DNA of 64,000 bases, taken from Marsupella aquatica. Its lineage: Eukaryota; Marchantiophyta. The DNA lies in assembly GCA_973895155.1 (NCBI GenBank), contig OZ316892.1:19282001-19346000 (forward strand). The letters run 5' to 3'. The stretch's first letter is position 1, and every line of letters starts with the position of its first letter. The position numbers and the translations under genes are program-made. Below the pieces are notes generated by a model. The model searched no databases, had not been told where the DNA came from, and saw nothing but the letters and a program-made list of their open reading frames with translations. Shown piece by piece: positions 13,735-26,521 of this stretch.

Positions 13735-13915
13735 GGAGAGTGCTGCTGTTGGACCAAGGAGTTTAGTCAAGTGTGTACCAAACCTGACAGTTAAACTTAG
13801 TCCTCCACCACCTACCCAATATGTACCCTCAACACCCTTATGCATGGTGGGGAATTGAATCTGAGACCCTTCAGTCCGCCCAATGCCCTGGCCACCTGAG
13901 CTACACCATTTACGC
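13735..13915 (-). mobile_element. tRNA-derived SINE-like element
   Basis: Read on the minus strand, the segment starts with a polymerase III A box-like sequence (TGTAGCTCAGGTGG, about 13904-13891) and, about 35 bp further, a B box-like sequence (AGATTCAATTCCC) in a tRNA T-arm context that ends CCCACC. A non-tRNA body of about 115 bp follows. This is the layout of a plant SINE. No full tRNA cloverleaf forms, and I did not find clear target-site duplications, so a decayed tRNA pseudogene is the alternative. Confidence 0.5.
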
Positions 13916-14313
13916 CCAGTCAAGTGGTTTTTGGAGAGAACTTCTGCCCTCCAGATATATTAAGTACTGCAGTACCAAATGGATAGTACCTCTATTATAA
14001 CCCCTCATGGTCCTCAGATTTTAGCTTGATATGACCGTGCCTCTAATTTGGATGGCCACACAGCTTGTCCAAAGGGAAGGAGTGATCGAGAGGGGAAGGG
14101 TAGGTTTTCTAAGGGAGCCAAGATTTGCATCTTAGGCTAGGGCACTGTTGTTTTAGGTTTCATAGGATAGAACAAACCAAATCCAAGGGTGGGGGAAAAT
14201 TTGACAAATTCGGAGTGGGTGTGGCAATGGTTTAGCGGCTCTCACATGTTGTGGATAAGGGTTCAGCGTCATCACAATTGGGTTTGGTTTGGCTTGGGGT
14301 TGCTTAGAAATTT

Positions 14314-14578
14314 CAACACATCTATTAACATATTACCAAGGGCTTCTCCAGTAGAGTGTTGAATAATTTGTACTTATTCCAACACATCTATTAACATATT
14401 ACCAAGGGCTTCTCCAGTAGAGTGTTGAATAATTTGTACTTATTCCAACACATCTATTAACATATTACCAAGGGCTTCTCCAGTAGAGTGTTGAATAATT
14501 TGTACTTATTCCAACACATCTATTAACATATTACCAAGGGCTTCTCCAGTAGAGTGTTGAACAATTTGTGCTTATTCC
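14314..14578. repeat. Near-perfect tandem repeat, 4 copies of 66 bp
   Basis: Copies start at 14314, 14380, 14446 and 14512, each with CAACACATCTATTAACATA. The first three appear identical; the fourth differs by two transitions near its end. The low divergence means a recent expansion or active homogenisation. No reading frame runs through it. Confidence 0.95.
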
Positions 14579-14579
14579 A

Positions 14580-15565
14580 AGTAGGTGAACCTTAAATTTT
14601 CAATTTTGGATTGTGTTCATTTGGCTGAAGAGTTTGAACTAAGCTAATGATGATTGAATCTTGTTTTGATCAATTTCTTCCAGTTTGAAGCACTAAATCC
14701 GAAGAATTATATGCATTTTTCTACAGGCTTGAAATAACATCGGGTCAGAATAGATTGTCTAGAGAGAGCTCAGACCTTCACAATAAAACTCTAGCCAAAA
14801 CTGAAATCGCCCTGACAATGGCTATGCAACGGTGAAAGTTGTTATGCATATTGGAATGCACCATGAAAAGAGCTTAGATTTAGATATAATCATAGGAGCT
14901 GTGAACTCTACTGGCTTGGTTGGGCACTGACTTTGCTTGGCTAGCAACGGGTCCATACAACGGGTCCACCATCATGACCACACGCTGCCATCATCTCACA
15001 GCAATTCTTTTCCCTGTATGTCAATATTTCAATAGGTGAGTGATATCTTGTCTGTGTCATTTGTAAAGCAGGCCACATGTCTGGAGTTTGTTGGTGACAA
15101 CCCCATTATAGCAGGGGGAAGAAGTAGAATCATGTGTACTTGTGCAAATTCTTGGTCATTGGTCATTCTTTCACAGATTTCTTTATGAACAAAAAGGTCT
15201 ACATAGAACAGGTTACAAATTCTGGTCTTCCTTGGGATCCAGCTTCAAATCGCCTTCTGTGTATGCTAATTCTCATTAATTTCGCATATGAATGTGCCTC
15301 TGCAAAACACCCAAACCCGGAGAACAAATATAGTTAAACACACTTTATCTGACTATCTCATATTCTGAATCAGATATAGAATACATGATCTTTCAGATTT
15401 CAATCACTCACCAGAAGTGGACATAACAAAGATGACAGAATGTAGCTAATCTGCCTACTGAAGTCAAGGTTCTACTCAGCACAAGGGTCGCGACTTACAA
15501 AACTCCAAGTTCAACAATCCGAGCTCTGCCGACTTCAGAAGTGAAGAAAGTGATTCTGTGCACTT
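14580..15565. other. Intergenic stretch upstream of the DUF1499 gene's 3' end
   Basis: I see no convincing gene. It should include the 3' UTR of the minus-strand DUF1499 gene close to 15565. Only short frames without recognisable motifs are present. Confidence 0.4.
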
Positions 15566-18448
15566 TCAATACCCCACTGATTCCCATCCTTTCTTCTCAA
15601 GAGCCTGTCGTAGGGTCTACAAAGGGCAACAAGCAAATGCAATTGGGTATCCCTGTCTGACCCACCAGTGGACTGCCTCCTTCAAATACTTTGAATGGAA
15701 GTTGAATACATACTGCTTAGTCCATTTCAAAATGGCAGAATAATAGGAGAAGTAAAGAATGCACACCTACCCATCAACGACTTTGCTGTGACACATTCTA
15801 GTCTTTATCCCAATTTAGCGTACTTGCATTCCAACACTAGATGGTTTGAAGATAACACATCAATACGCACAAGATACGATCAAGTAGCGACAGCAATACC
15901 CAAACTTTGAAAGTAACAATCTCACTCGCACGACCATACCCTCAACTTATTATAGCAGCAGGCATCATCGCGAAGGGTCACAAGCCTAGACAGAAGCAGA
16001 CGCATATCTACACAGACTTCAGGCATGGCAGGAGCTCAGCTGTGTATCGTGTGGTAGAAGAGGATCGAATTTCAAATTACCCTTATTCTCTTTCGGTTGG
16101 CATCAAAATCCGTCTGTCCAAACCTGGAAGCTGACCGATACTCAACTATTGAACGATTTCCTGGAGGGAACCAGAACTCCACATCATCCACGAGCTGCAA
16201 AGGCAAAACTTTTGGTCATGGATACGGCATAGTTTTCGTCTTAAGGGAACTGTTTTCGTGTATGTGATGTTCCTTGATCAACTGTAATCAGGTCCTCATA
16301 TTCCTCCATGCATCTCATGAAAAGCCAGCGAGTCGCTTCGGAACTCTGTTCCCAACATTACCTTCAACAGCGGGAGCGGGCTCTCGTACTCAACATACAC
16401 GTAGTCGTCAGTAGCCTCCACGATACGCGGGGTGTAATTGTCAGGTTTGGTCTTTTGCACCTGCAGTGAGATAATGGTCTCAACATTAAGGTCTAAATCA
16501 ACGAATTAAACCCTGAGAAATGTAAGCTTTCATCAGTCTGAACCATCTTTAAATACATGAAACGGGGGTTTTACATCTGGTTAGGGCCTCCGTTGTCTAC
16601 ATCAAGGCCGATGCAAAACATAGACACAGTAAACCTGTGTACTGACAAAAACGTACCACGTCAATTAGCTCAGCCATTGCCTTCTCCTTGGATGCAGGAT
16701 TCTTCCTTCCTCGCCCATCAGAAGGGTTGTACGACCTGTAGAGACATAGACCTTTACTCTCAATAGTTTGGTTGATAATGATCATCACTCTTAGCATTAT
16801 CAGAAGTTGCAATCACAGATTCAAGCGGCAACTCTGTTTTCTGAGATCATCTTGATGTTAACAACTTTTTGGCGGTCACCTGTGTTTGTTTAATCCCTTT
16901 CTGACAAGACATTCCAGGTGGGTTGAAATTGAAGAAAATGCGTTCATACCAGGGAGGCACATAATGGGCTGGATCGTTCAGCTCCTCTGACGTCGAGATG
17001 CAAGTCGGCGTTGGTGGGCATAAAGCCAGAGACGGTGGATTTTTCTGTACTCCCAGATAGTCCGGCCTCGTGCCACTGCACCAGCCCCATAAAAGGCCAC
17101 ATCAGCAGAATAGATACATTGCAACAACGGAGAGTGAGGAGTGTATTTGAAAGAGGTCATTCTCCCCCATGGCGGGCTTAATCTGCTGAGAGCATTGGGG
17201 TAATCAGCAAGTTGAATTGTTATCGTTTCCTACGCGTGCTCACAGTACTGTAGGAAAGATTGAGAAAGATTGCATGTATTGCCTCCAAAAATACTAATGT
17301 CTAATTATATTAAATCGAAATTTGTTGCAAAGCTGAGATTGTGCCATCGTCCCAGAAAAGATTACAAGAGCACGGTTATCTGTAGATGCGCTCACATAGT
17401 CACCATGCCCTAAATTCTGTTTGTCGATTTTCGTGGCCCGTTACAACAGGATGAAGCAGAGTCAGACTATAATAGAGCACTGATAGAATCAACTCAATCA
17501 TATCCTACATTACCAAATATATACCTCAAATTGAGAAGGGCAGCGAGTAGTGCAGCACTGCTTGACTTGAGCACCAGCTCGCTGAACAAGACAAAAACAG
17601 GCCCACAATATTATGATCGTTGGTTTGATGAAAACTCACCAAGGAACAGAAAATGACTTGAACTCGAAGACCCTATACAAAATTCTCTCCGATATACAAG
17701 TACGTTTTCTCCCTGCAGAATTAATGCCTGCGATGAAGCAGTATAGAAGATCGAAAGACCGTGTTTCGATGGTGCATATGGTTTCTTCGCTTTTTTCATC
17801 CGTTTGCATTGAGTGAACTTTTTCAAGTCAGGACAATCTTCAGACTTCTTGCATTGAGTTTCAGATGATACCGGCGGCTGCTTTTGATCGGCATTGTCCT
17901 TTCTTTGGAATCGGATATTTCCGACGAGTTTCCTTGAGATCCAATTGAATTGTTCCCATCAGAATTGGAGCAGCAGACAATGGCTCTGCCAGCAAATCGA
18001 CTCAAGTGATACGTCGATCGCCGATCGGTAGACGACGACGGAATTTCTCTGCCCAACACAGTGAGAAAAAGAGTCAGGTATCTTTTCAGATAAACTGACC
18101 TACAGGACTGCCTAGGAAACTGTGAGAAACCCTCAAACTTCCCGCAAAAGGTTTTTCACAATTCAAAGAGAAATCTACAGAAATCCATTTAAAAGAAGAG
18201 ATAACAGAGATGAAAAAACCAGGGTGACGAAAATAGCGGCATGATCCTTATCAAGAAGAATTCCTGAAATGAGTCTTTACTTTAGAAATCCACTTACACC
18301 TCTGCAAACAACCTGAATCATATAAGCCCATCAGGAGCACTAACGAGCCACACTCATGCCTTTCAGAACGCAGTGGCCGTAACAACCTCGGGTGAACGCA
18401 TGATGAAGTTAAACAGGACGATGCAGACAAGGTCGTTGAGATCGACAT
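15566..18448 (-). CDS. DUF1499-family protein, predicted chloroplast-targeted
   Basis: Eight exons in transcript order: 18448-18300, 18048-17872, 17581-17525, 17075-16950, 16735-16657, 16460-16362, 16194-16081, 15616-15566. They total 852 nt (283 aa); all junctions are GT-AG and in phase. The first ~75 residues are rich in Ser, Thr and Arg with few acids (MSISTTLSASS...) and a possible cleavage site near AIVCC, as in plastid transit peptides. A short Ala/Leu-rich segment follows (SSSAALLAALLNL, about 115-127), perhaps a lumen-targeting or membrane stretch. The DUF1499 core covers about 129-283: GTRPDYLGV, CPPTPTCIST, KTKPDNYTPRIVEATDDY, YVYVEYESP, DDVEFWFPPG and the RSASRFG / DANRKRIR end. 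The molecular role of this family is not established; related plant proteins are thought to be plastid proteins. The ATG at 18448 is the first in-frame start that makes a good transit peptide. Confidence 0.88.
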
Positions 18449-21400
18449 GCTGTTCCGATAGAGAATTCTCCTGTTTGCTAACGTCACTGTTTCATGCCAG
18501 ACGACAGAGGCAGATGGTAGAATTCAGTCAGTAATGTCCAGCCCAAGCTGCAGTAGTCTAGACGTTGTGTTCGATCCTAATCCAGAGCTGCGACACAAAA
18601 TTAAACTGTCCAGGAACTCTCAGTGAGGCAGATTTAATCAGGTCCAGTCAATTCTCAACAGGGCGATGATGTTATGGATTCCTCGGAATGTTTGCCCAGT
18701 CATTCGCTACTTTCAATTGCACCCAGGCATATTTCTCTCTCTAGTTCCCGAATGCGAATCACACATAATATGAAGCGAGCTTTCCGTCCAATGTAGGTTT
18801 CTTGTAGGACCAGCTACTCTCAAAATGCACATCTCTAGCCCAGAGAAGTCAATTCATCATTTCTCCATCCATGTAGCAATTGCCCTGGATGTGAACAGAA
18901 AGAAACCCAGTGTGCAATTCAACCGAGTAGGTATCATCTTAGAGGCCCCCAAAAAAACATTTCGCTCTATGAGCCCAATTGCAGAGCTTCAGCTTCGACA
19001 TTCTTTCGCCATTCGGTGGGTTCAGAAGAAGCTCGCCATGCAAACACACCTAGACACCCACATTCTCGAGGTTCATGGAAAGGCGAGATTCAAGAACCGA
19101 TTGTAGCTGTGGCTTTCTTCTTTAACGACAGGGATCAATCACCTAGTTTGCTGCAGCTGCTCTCGGTGCCGTTCTGCACAACTCGGTCGAAATCCTTGGC
19201 TTCACGCTAAGAATGAAGCTCCATACGGTTGTTTTTGTCGGGCAGAGCTCTACTCGGATCAGCTTCTTCCCATGCTCATCCAGAGAAACAGTTTTAGTCC
19301 AACCGAGACGGACGATTAGAGAACTCTCTGTCAAGGCAACGCAAGGCACGGCAAGGTATTCGGAGCTGGGCACCACATACCACCAAGACCCTTATCTGGA
19401 CTTCGCTTTTGAAGTTAGAATTGAATGGGATGTCATTTCGAATTACTCTGTTTCGTTCCTTGACCAAGAGCTGAAATTCGATGCTGTCCTGGGTTTGCTT
19501 TTGGCCTCTGAAAAAGCAGTTCAATTTCAGACTCTCGTTAGGGGCACCATTCCTGACATGAGCTTGAAAGGAAGCCCAGCAAGTGAGCATGAAAGGGGAG
19601 CCGCTCGGGTTTTATCTCTTGCCCAGCGTCAGGTACTCAGTTATAATGCAGGATGGATATGGATACCAGTCTGTGACAAGAGGCTCCGAGCCATGGCCAC
19701 CTCTACTCTTGGACATAGATGTTTTGTAACCTGTTGTAAGAAGATATAAGAAGGGCATATCCGAAAGGCCAGAAACCCATTTAAGTGGGGAAATTAACAA
19801 TAGAAAAACCCACAAAGAAAAATAGCCCAAGAGTCCCACATAAAGGCAAAAGAACTAATTAAAGCTATACCTAGCAACAAACTGAAAAGCCTGGTAAAGC
19901 TCCAGAATAAAATTCATAGGAGAGTCACTAAGAGTAATTTGCCTGGCTTGCTCATCTCCCATTACTTGCCAAATTAAGGGCATAAGAAATGCATAATTAT
20001 GAAGTGGATAGATAGAAAGGATCTCTACAAGGAATACTTTGCCTGGCTATCATCTTTGGAGCATGCAACACTGTCGCATAGCCCCCAGGGATATACTATA
20101 GTCTGGACCAAGGCCGAGGGAGAGAGGGTTAGATCAGGTACGGTCAACAAGTTCATCCCAAGTTATTTTGCAGTTACTCTCCCCACTACACAACTCACCC
20201 CACCCACACATACTCTCTATGGCCCATGTGTAAAGGGTGGATTGAGCCTGGGAAGACTCCAGAATGGGCATGTTTTATTGCAAAAAATAAGTTTGTTTAA
20301 TAATGTCCATGTCAAAATTTTCCAGTTTTAATCCCCTGAGCGGGGTTTTGATACTGGCCCTTCGTCTCATTATTGAAGTTCCATGGGCTCTCACCATTTT
20401 GTTCCTTTTGATACCAGCTCTTCAAAGTCACACAGATGTTGAGTGAAGGTATCAAAAGATTATATCTTCTTGTGACCAAAGAATGTTGGTCACAGATCTG
20501 CTACAACTCCTTAGGCAAAAACTATTGCAATCCTAAACCAGACAAACTAGAATACCAGATGATGATGTTTTCTTGCATGGAAGGAGTACTAGCTTCTATG
20601 AAGAATCATTCCTAGGGGGAGTCACAAGCTAGGGCACTCAACAGGGGGGAAGCCCCAAGAATGGCCTTGAGGGTCTTTCCCAAAGACGAGGGAACCAGGC
20701 CCAGAACTGCCAGCAGCTGATAGCGGCACGAGGAGGGACCTTTGAGGCAGGTGTGCTACAAAATGATTTTGGCCTTTGGATAAAGATCCTCAAGGCTTTG
20801 AACATTGCCAGACATGCCCTTTAATTACCAGATTCTTGGGGGCAAAAATCCTGCCCTCTCTGCTTTACCATACTGCTTGTTGACACTGCAGAGTAAATAT
20901 GCAATTCTATTTTCAGGAAGTTTTCTAAACACCTCAACTACCCAAAGACAATTCCAACCACATGCGCAATTGCATTGTTAGTAGTTCATACTCATTGTAT
21001 TGTAGCATCATTTCTACACATCTTATCAAGTGAAACCAATGCATTGTATGTGGATGAATTTGTTTTTCATTCTTGTGTATGAAAACTCTGCCTTCTTCAC
21101 CTTACAGTACTCTAGTTCATACTCTAGTAATTACAGTACTGTAAGGATGATTTGGTTTAGTTGGACAAGCCTTGAGCATAAATTTCATATAGTTTTTTTT
21201 CAAATCATAGTGTAACTTGCTCATTGCCTCTACAATGCATAGAGATGTCAAGGGCAAAGAAGTGTTACTCCCTTTTTGGTTGTGTTGCTTGTGCAGTCAT
21301 GTTGTAGTTGTGGAAGTGTCATTGTTTTCGTTGGGTGGTTGCTGATAAGGAAATGTCATCATTTGGTTGATCTGTTGTCTTGAGAGCGATTTTTGAGGAG

Positions 21401-21518
21401 GGCGAGGGCATGGGACGGTGGGGCAGGGCAGAGCAGAGTGTGAGATGGGCAATGGTGGTAGGGCATCTTGGGGTCCAGACTCAGTGTGGTGCTAGATGGA
21501 GGGAGTAGTTTTTACTTC

Positions 21519-21734
21519 CTCCCTCCCTCCCCCGCCCAACCCCTGCCCGCCCCCCTCCTCTCCTCTCCCTCCCCTTGCTCTCCTCTTGCTCTCCTCCCTC
21601 ACCATCGGCTCCTTGTGCGAGGAAGGGAGCACCCACATTGTGGAGTTGGTCAGCCAGGGAGGAAATGCATCACGGCATGGATGGCAAACCCAGGTGCAAG
21701 TGCACACACATGGAGGAGGAGAGGGGGGGGGGGG
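21519..21734. repeat. Low-complexity C/T-rich tract and G12 run
   Basis: Positions 21519-21600 are almost wholly C and T on the + strand (CTCCCTCCCTCCCCCGCCC and similar). Positions 21723-21734 are twelve consecutive G. The long pyrimidine tract could form a triplex and the G runs a quadruplex; no gene is evident beside them. Confidence 0.8.
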
Positions 21735-22028
21735 TGTTTGGTGGATCATATAGTTATTTTAGCAAACTGCCAAGGTTCCATCCCATGGATTCACTTTTTG
21801 TAAACATATGACAAAGGAGTTTTGGTGGGATTGCATTGGCTGCAGGCATAAACAACTTATCTAGATTTCATTTTGCTACTGTAACAACAATGTACAATCT
21901 TATCTATCAGTGTTTTTCATGTTTAGAATAATCCTAAATATGCCTTGCATATTTTTCTCAAGTTTCACAAACATCACCTAAAAACCTTATCATCACTACC
22001 CAAGTATACCACAGGATGGACTGACACA

Positions 22029-22500
22029 TGGCAAGGCACTATTGGCTCCTCCTTACCCTGGCCGAGTTTGCCCTCACCAAGCTCGCTCTTTCCCATTTTT
22101 TGAATGAGCCCTGCACCAAACAGGGTTGGCCCATCCCCCTCTCGAGTTTGAAATCCCAATGACCTAGCTCGAATCAGGCAGTAGGCTCAAATGTGGATTT
22201 GTTTACACATAGGAAATATGTATGCTATCGGGGCCTCTTTTCTTCAGAAAAATGGGAGTAGGGTGGATCATAGGGACCCAAGAATCATCAGGCCCCTATG
22301 GAGTGTGGGACCCCATTTTTGAAGGGAAATTGCAGCACCCAGCCAGCAAGGTCATCAGGGTTGGATCCAGGTTGGGATTGGAACTTGCGAGGGGGAGGGG
22401 GCAGCCCTGGTTGGTGCAAGGCTTGTTCAAAAATGGGAAAGTGCTAGCCAAGTGAGGGTAAGCACGGCCAGGGTAAGGCGGAGCCAATAGTGCCTCACCA
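22029..22500. repeat. Imperfect inverted repeat, arms about 130 bp (foldback or MITE-like)
   Basis: The arm at 22029-22161 matches the reverse complement of 22371-22500 at roughly 80 percent, including GGCACTATTGGCTCC, CTTACCCTGGCCG and TTTCCCATTTTT. The arms are separated by about 210 bp. Both arms end in a B box-like sequence (GAGTTTGAAATCCC and AAGTTCCAATCCC), so they could instead be two oppositely oriented copies of one small transposon or SINE. Confidence 0.7.
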
Positions 22501-22791
22501 AGTGTTAGTCCACCAATGAGAAATCTCCCTGGGTTGACTAAAACAATTCCTGGAACCCATATATACAATATTGGGGGCAACCTAGCAATTAAAATAATAT
22601 TGGGGGTAGGTTAGTAATTTAGCTCATTTTGGGGTACAGGATACTAAAAAGGTGAAAGAAAAAAACCTGAAAACTTCACTGCCCACCACGAATTGATACG
22701 GTCAACTGAATTCTACAGTTTTCCAACGCCCACCAATCAATAACCCTTTCTTCCCACCTTCTTCCCAGAATTTGAAACTGGCGAGTAAGAA

Positions 22792-22825
22792 TCTCCTCTC
22801 CTCTCCTCTTCTCTCCTCTCCTCTT
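22792..22825. repeat. CTCTCCTCTC-rich tract, possible 5' UTR element
   Basis: A run of CTCCTCTCCTCTCCTCTTC repeats on the + strand about 1.15 kb ahead of the F-box start codon. Plant 5' UTRs often carry such tracts, so this may mark the transcription start region of the F-box gene, which would then have a long or spliced 5' UTR. That link is inference. Confidence 0.45.
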
Positions 22826-23973
22826 GGCTCGTCTCAGGTGGGCTGAGATTCGAGAGCAGCAGACGGATGGAGGAGGACGAGTAGAGTAAGATTTTGAAAA
22901 TCATCTCCCTCCATGTCCGCCGTCTGCCTAAGTCTCTGAGGTCGGCGAGCTGGGACCGGACCTTCTTTCCTGAAGGTGGTGGGTTTTCCTTCGCTGTCCC
23001 GATTCGTGCTTCCCAAGCTCTCTCGGTGGACCCTGTTGATGTTTTTTTTTGTAGTTGCTGTCTGTGATTCTGTTCTGTTCTATTCTATTCTATTCTCCTC
23101 TCCTCTGGTCGTGTGTCTGTTTGGCATAATCAATTCTCTTAAATTGAGGTTTCTGATGTCATTTGAAGTGCTCGTCCGCCAATTCGTTAATTGTTTGGTC
23201 TGTTCTGAGATCTATTCTGTACTTGGTCTATTCAGAGATCAATTCTGTCCGGAATTTGTCAATTGTCCTCAAAGGGACTGGTGTCCCATGGCTCGACAAA
23301 CAGCAATTGTATGCTTGGGCCCAACTTAAGTTTGAACGGCCCTCTGTTCGCAATCTTCTCATGTCTCAATCGACTTGTGTTGACACTCGCTGATCCTAAG
23401 AGTAGAGAATTGACCGGAGTGCGGAGGTAGTGCCGAGGATGAAATTAGACGTTTGCTTTTGAACAGGAAAGCTTGTAGAAACTCTTCTGTGTTTCATGAG
23501 TCTTAATCCGTTAGCTAATTTTCTGGATTAGTCTTGACTCCGGGGACAGCCTCTCATACCTTTTGTCCAGTCCATTTCGTCATCGGTCTCTATGTCTCTC
23601 ACTGTCAACGTTTTATGTTCCTTGAGATCCTATGGAGTTTTTGGCGACAACAATCTCGATTGCTTATATAGTTTCGTGCTTGCAGTTGCCTGTCCAGGTC
23701 AATCCGAGTTGAAAGGGCGAGCCGCATCCGCAGCCAATTGACTCTCATCGCGGCTGGCGTTCTCCCGTCTTCGTAAGTTTCTCGATCCAATGGTTCAATC
23801 CGTCTTTTTCTGTAGAAATTTCGTTGTTTAGATCTGTACCGATCGTGAGCAATTGGCTTGATGCTTAACGATGGACTGTTCAACTGTATCTCTGTTCTGA
23901 CTCGTGGTCCTACTTTTGGAGCAGGGTAAAACGCACCGTGTAGTCATTGTGGGATCTGAGGAAACGAGTAGGG

Positions 23974-25330
23974 ATGGAGACGCTGCCAAGTGTACTCTTT
24001 GAACACATTTCCTCTTTTCTTAACTTTCGCCAAGTCGCTTCGGCTGCCAAAGGTTCGCACTCTGTGCTTCTCCAGGCGATGTTGGTCTTAGGAATCGGAA
24101 GTAATTGAAACGGAAAACCCTCCCTTTTTGAGATTTTTGTTTGAAGACATAGTAGTATACCTTCAGAGATATGGAGGGAATATGTTAAGAAGAATAAAAA
24201 GTAGGATGGTACTTCACAATTGGCTGTGCTAATTGTGAAACTTTGAGATTGAACTGGCCCAATACTTTTTCCTCTAGTTTACATAGTTTTCACCAAGAAC
24301 ACCGCTCGATGCACAATTTGCCGCGATGGCAGCCAGACGAACAGGCATTTTTCCTCTTTGAGCTGTGCTGCCTGGTGGGGAATTGGCGATGTTATAAAAC
24401 TTGTAGATCTGGGTGCTGTGACCTTCATGGATTGAGTACATCAAGATTGTCATTGAAGAATCTTATGAATCTCTGGGGTGGGTTAAAGTTTGCAGGACTT
24501 GGAATAATTTGACCAGCCAGGCAGAAATATGGGAGAGTCTCTTTGTACGGAGGTGGGGGAAAGACAAAGCAGCGATTGCCCTCATAAACCTGTCACCTGT
24601 AGGCTCGTGGAAGTCAGCTTACGAAGTTCACCATCGTCGTGAACGTATCGGCAAGTATGTGCTTGCCCCAGTCTTCTGCATGCATAAATGACATGCTTTG
24701 TTGTTGAAGTTGGGTCTCTAATATTTTATTGGGGGATCTTACCTGAACGTAAGAGATGGACAGGCAAGAGAGAATACTTGGCCGCGTCGACCAGTCGGAC
24801 TTTGGATACTAATAGCCACTATTCGTCTTGGTTGGAATTAGATGCCCGTCAGGGTTTCTTAGCGTCAGGCCATGTTCTCGTTGGTCTGCAGAGCTTGCGA
24901 GAGTAGATCCACTCTTTATCTTCTGTTGGAGCAAAAATCATCAGATCAGCGTTTAATGGCTGGAAAAGCTGAGATCATTATACAAGTGCTGCCAAGATTG
25001 TTCATTCACTGTGTGTGACGTCACAGGGAATGGGGTATCATTCGGGAAGGAGACTGGGTCTACACCGCCAAGAATGGAGTCCTGCTTCGATGCTTAGTTT
25101 GCCCAAGGGCTAATACCAACACTGGGACGTCTGGGAGCTCTTCCTCCGATCCGCATACAATGGTGCAACCCAAGAGAAAGAGACTGGGCGAAGGCTGCGG
25201 GGAGATCGGCACCACTCAGATGGAAGGGAGAACGTCTAATTCTGGTCTTCTGGACAAGCTGCTTTACTTTGCTGCTGACTTACACTCCCCAAAACATCGT
25301 GGTGGAAAGTATCTGCGTATCTGTAAATAG
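23974..25330 (+). CDS. F-box protein, plant family with C-terminal IIREG motif
   Basis: Three exons (23974-24052, 24489-24654, 25027-25330) join in phase into 182 aa, ending at TAG 25328-25330. Intron 1 splits the F-box itself: METLPSVLFEHISSFLNFR... then VCRTWNNLTSQAEIWESLF, about residues 1-45. The F-box should bind SKP1 within an SCF ubiquitin ligase. Next come RRWG, then a SWKSAYEVHHRRERIG block, then EWGIIREGDWVY, a low-complexity linker (TNTGTSGSSSSD), a basic PKRKR run and a LLDKLLYFAADL end. From memory, this order (F-box, WK-AY block, IIREG, then a DKILFF-type helix) occurs in a plant F-box family with no C-terminal LRR or kelch repeats; the target is unknown. The last ~16 codons and the stop lie inside the first copy of a tandem repeat (25277 onward). 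The 24053 donor (GTTCGC) is weak, but the joint restores the F-box. Confidence 0.83.
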
Positions 25331-25790
25331 ACGACAATTTGAACTTGTGCGGGTCTACTTTGGTGTGCAGTTCCGTGACTTACACTCCCCAAAATATCGT
25401 GGTGGAATGTACATGCGTATCTGTAAATAGACGACAATTTGAACTTGTGCGAGTCTACTTTGGTATGCAGTTCCGAAAGTGAAGAGTATGTAGATAATTT
25501 TGAAACCGTAGGAAGCCAACTGCTTACTTGCACTCAACCAGAATTTCTGGTGAAAAGGATATGCGTATCTGTATATAGTAGCTCAATTTGAACTTGTGCA
25601 AGTCTGTTTTTGCTGTGTAGTTGGGAAATTATGATTGCCTAAATTATTCTACAAGCGTAGTACAAGCGTAGGATGCCAACTGCTGACTTGTACTCACCAA
25701 AGATCCTGGTGGAAATGACCTGAGTGAATAATTGAGCAATGTCAACTTGTACAAGTCTACTTTGACACGCAGCAGGGAAAGTAGGCTCAA
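25277..25790. repeat. Degenerate tandem repeat across the 3' end of the F-box gene
   Basis: Units start near 25277, 25377, about 25525 and about 25685. The first two are 100 bp apart and very similar (both hold ACTTACACTCCCCAAAA, TCGTGGTGGAA, GCGTATCTGTAAATAG). The third and fourth are more diverged and have extra spacer sequence. Copy 1 carries the final codons and stop codon of the F-box protein; the others lie in the presumed 3' UTR or flank. Confidence 0.85.
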
Positions 25791-25799
25791 GTATGTCAA

Positions 25800-26521
25800 T
25801 CTACAAGTGTAGGAGGCCAGCGTTGTGCTGATATAGGTATCTCGCAAATTAAGAATAGAGACCTTGTACTATTATGTGCTTTTCTTCGTTGACGAAGAAT
25901 AGAGACTAATACAAACTTTGATGTTTAATCGTGTGTCATAAAGATCTTTTGGGTATTTCCTGTTATAAATACATTACACATTTCAAGATACTTTTCAATT
26001 TCTTTGTGATTGTATCACTTCTTTCAAACAATCACAAGAAGTAAAACACAAATGCTGCACAATTTTGAGATATCAAGAATTTTGCCTTGTTGAGCATCCC
26101 CTCTCCTTCCTTTCAGTCAACATTGACTAGATTTCTCAAAGCACAGGAAACTCTGGTCATGTAATCAAGGTGTCCTTTACTTTCTGAAAAATTAAAAATG
26201 AAACGGATTGACTTCAGAGGTATCTTGCTTCACCAACGAGGCTAGTCTGAGATTTTAGATTTTAGAAAACCATCACCGGTTGGAAGAGCTCCTTCTCTTG
26301 TTCCACGATAGGTGTCCTCTGCTTGAATTACTCCCTGCACCCACCATCATTTTCAGGCTCCTCAACAATACTCTACATCCTACCCCTGGGGCTGCTTTGC
26401 CTAATGGCCTGCTGGTCCCCCCATCCGTGGAGTTCACGAGGAATAAACTGAATTTAAAAGAAAAACTCTACATCCGTCACTCAGTGGTGGGGCCTCCAAG
26501 ATTCCAAGGGTGTCTACATTT
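25800..26521. other. Short intergenic stretch between convergent genes
   Basis: It is A/T-rich, with no coding signal seen. It separates the F-box gene (+) from the helicase gene (-) and probably holds the 3' UTR of the helicase. Confidence 0.4.

Larger units (their letters stand above)
18449..22790. other. Long gene-poor stretch
   Basis: The part next to 18449 should hold the promoter of the DUF1499 gene. The rest has no frame I can assign. It includes a C/T- and G-rich low-complexity block (21519-21734) and a 130-bp inverted repeat (22029-22500). A 178-codon + strand frame at 19213-19749 has no recognisable motif. Confidence 0.4.
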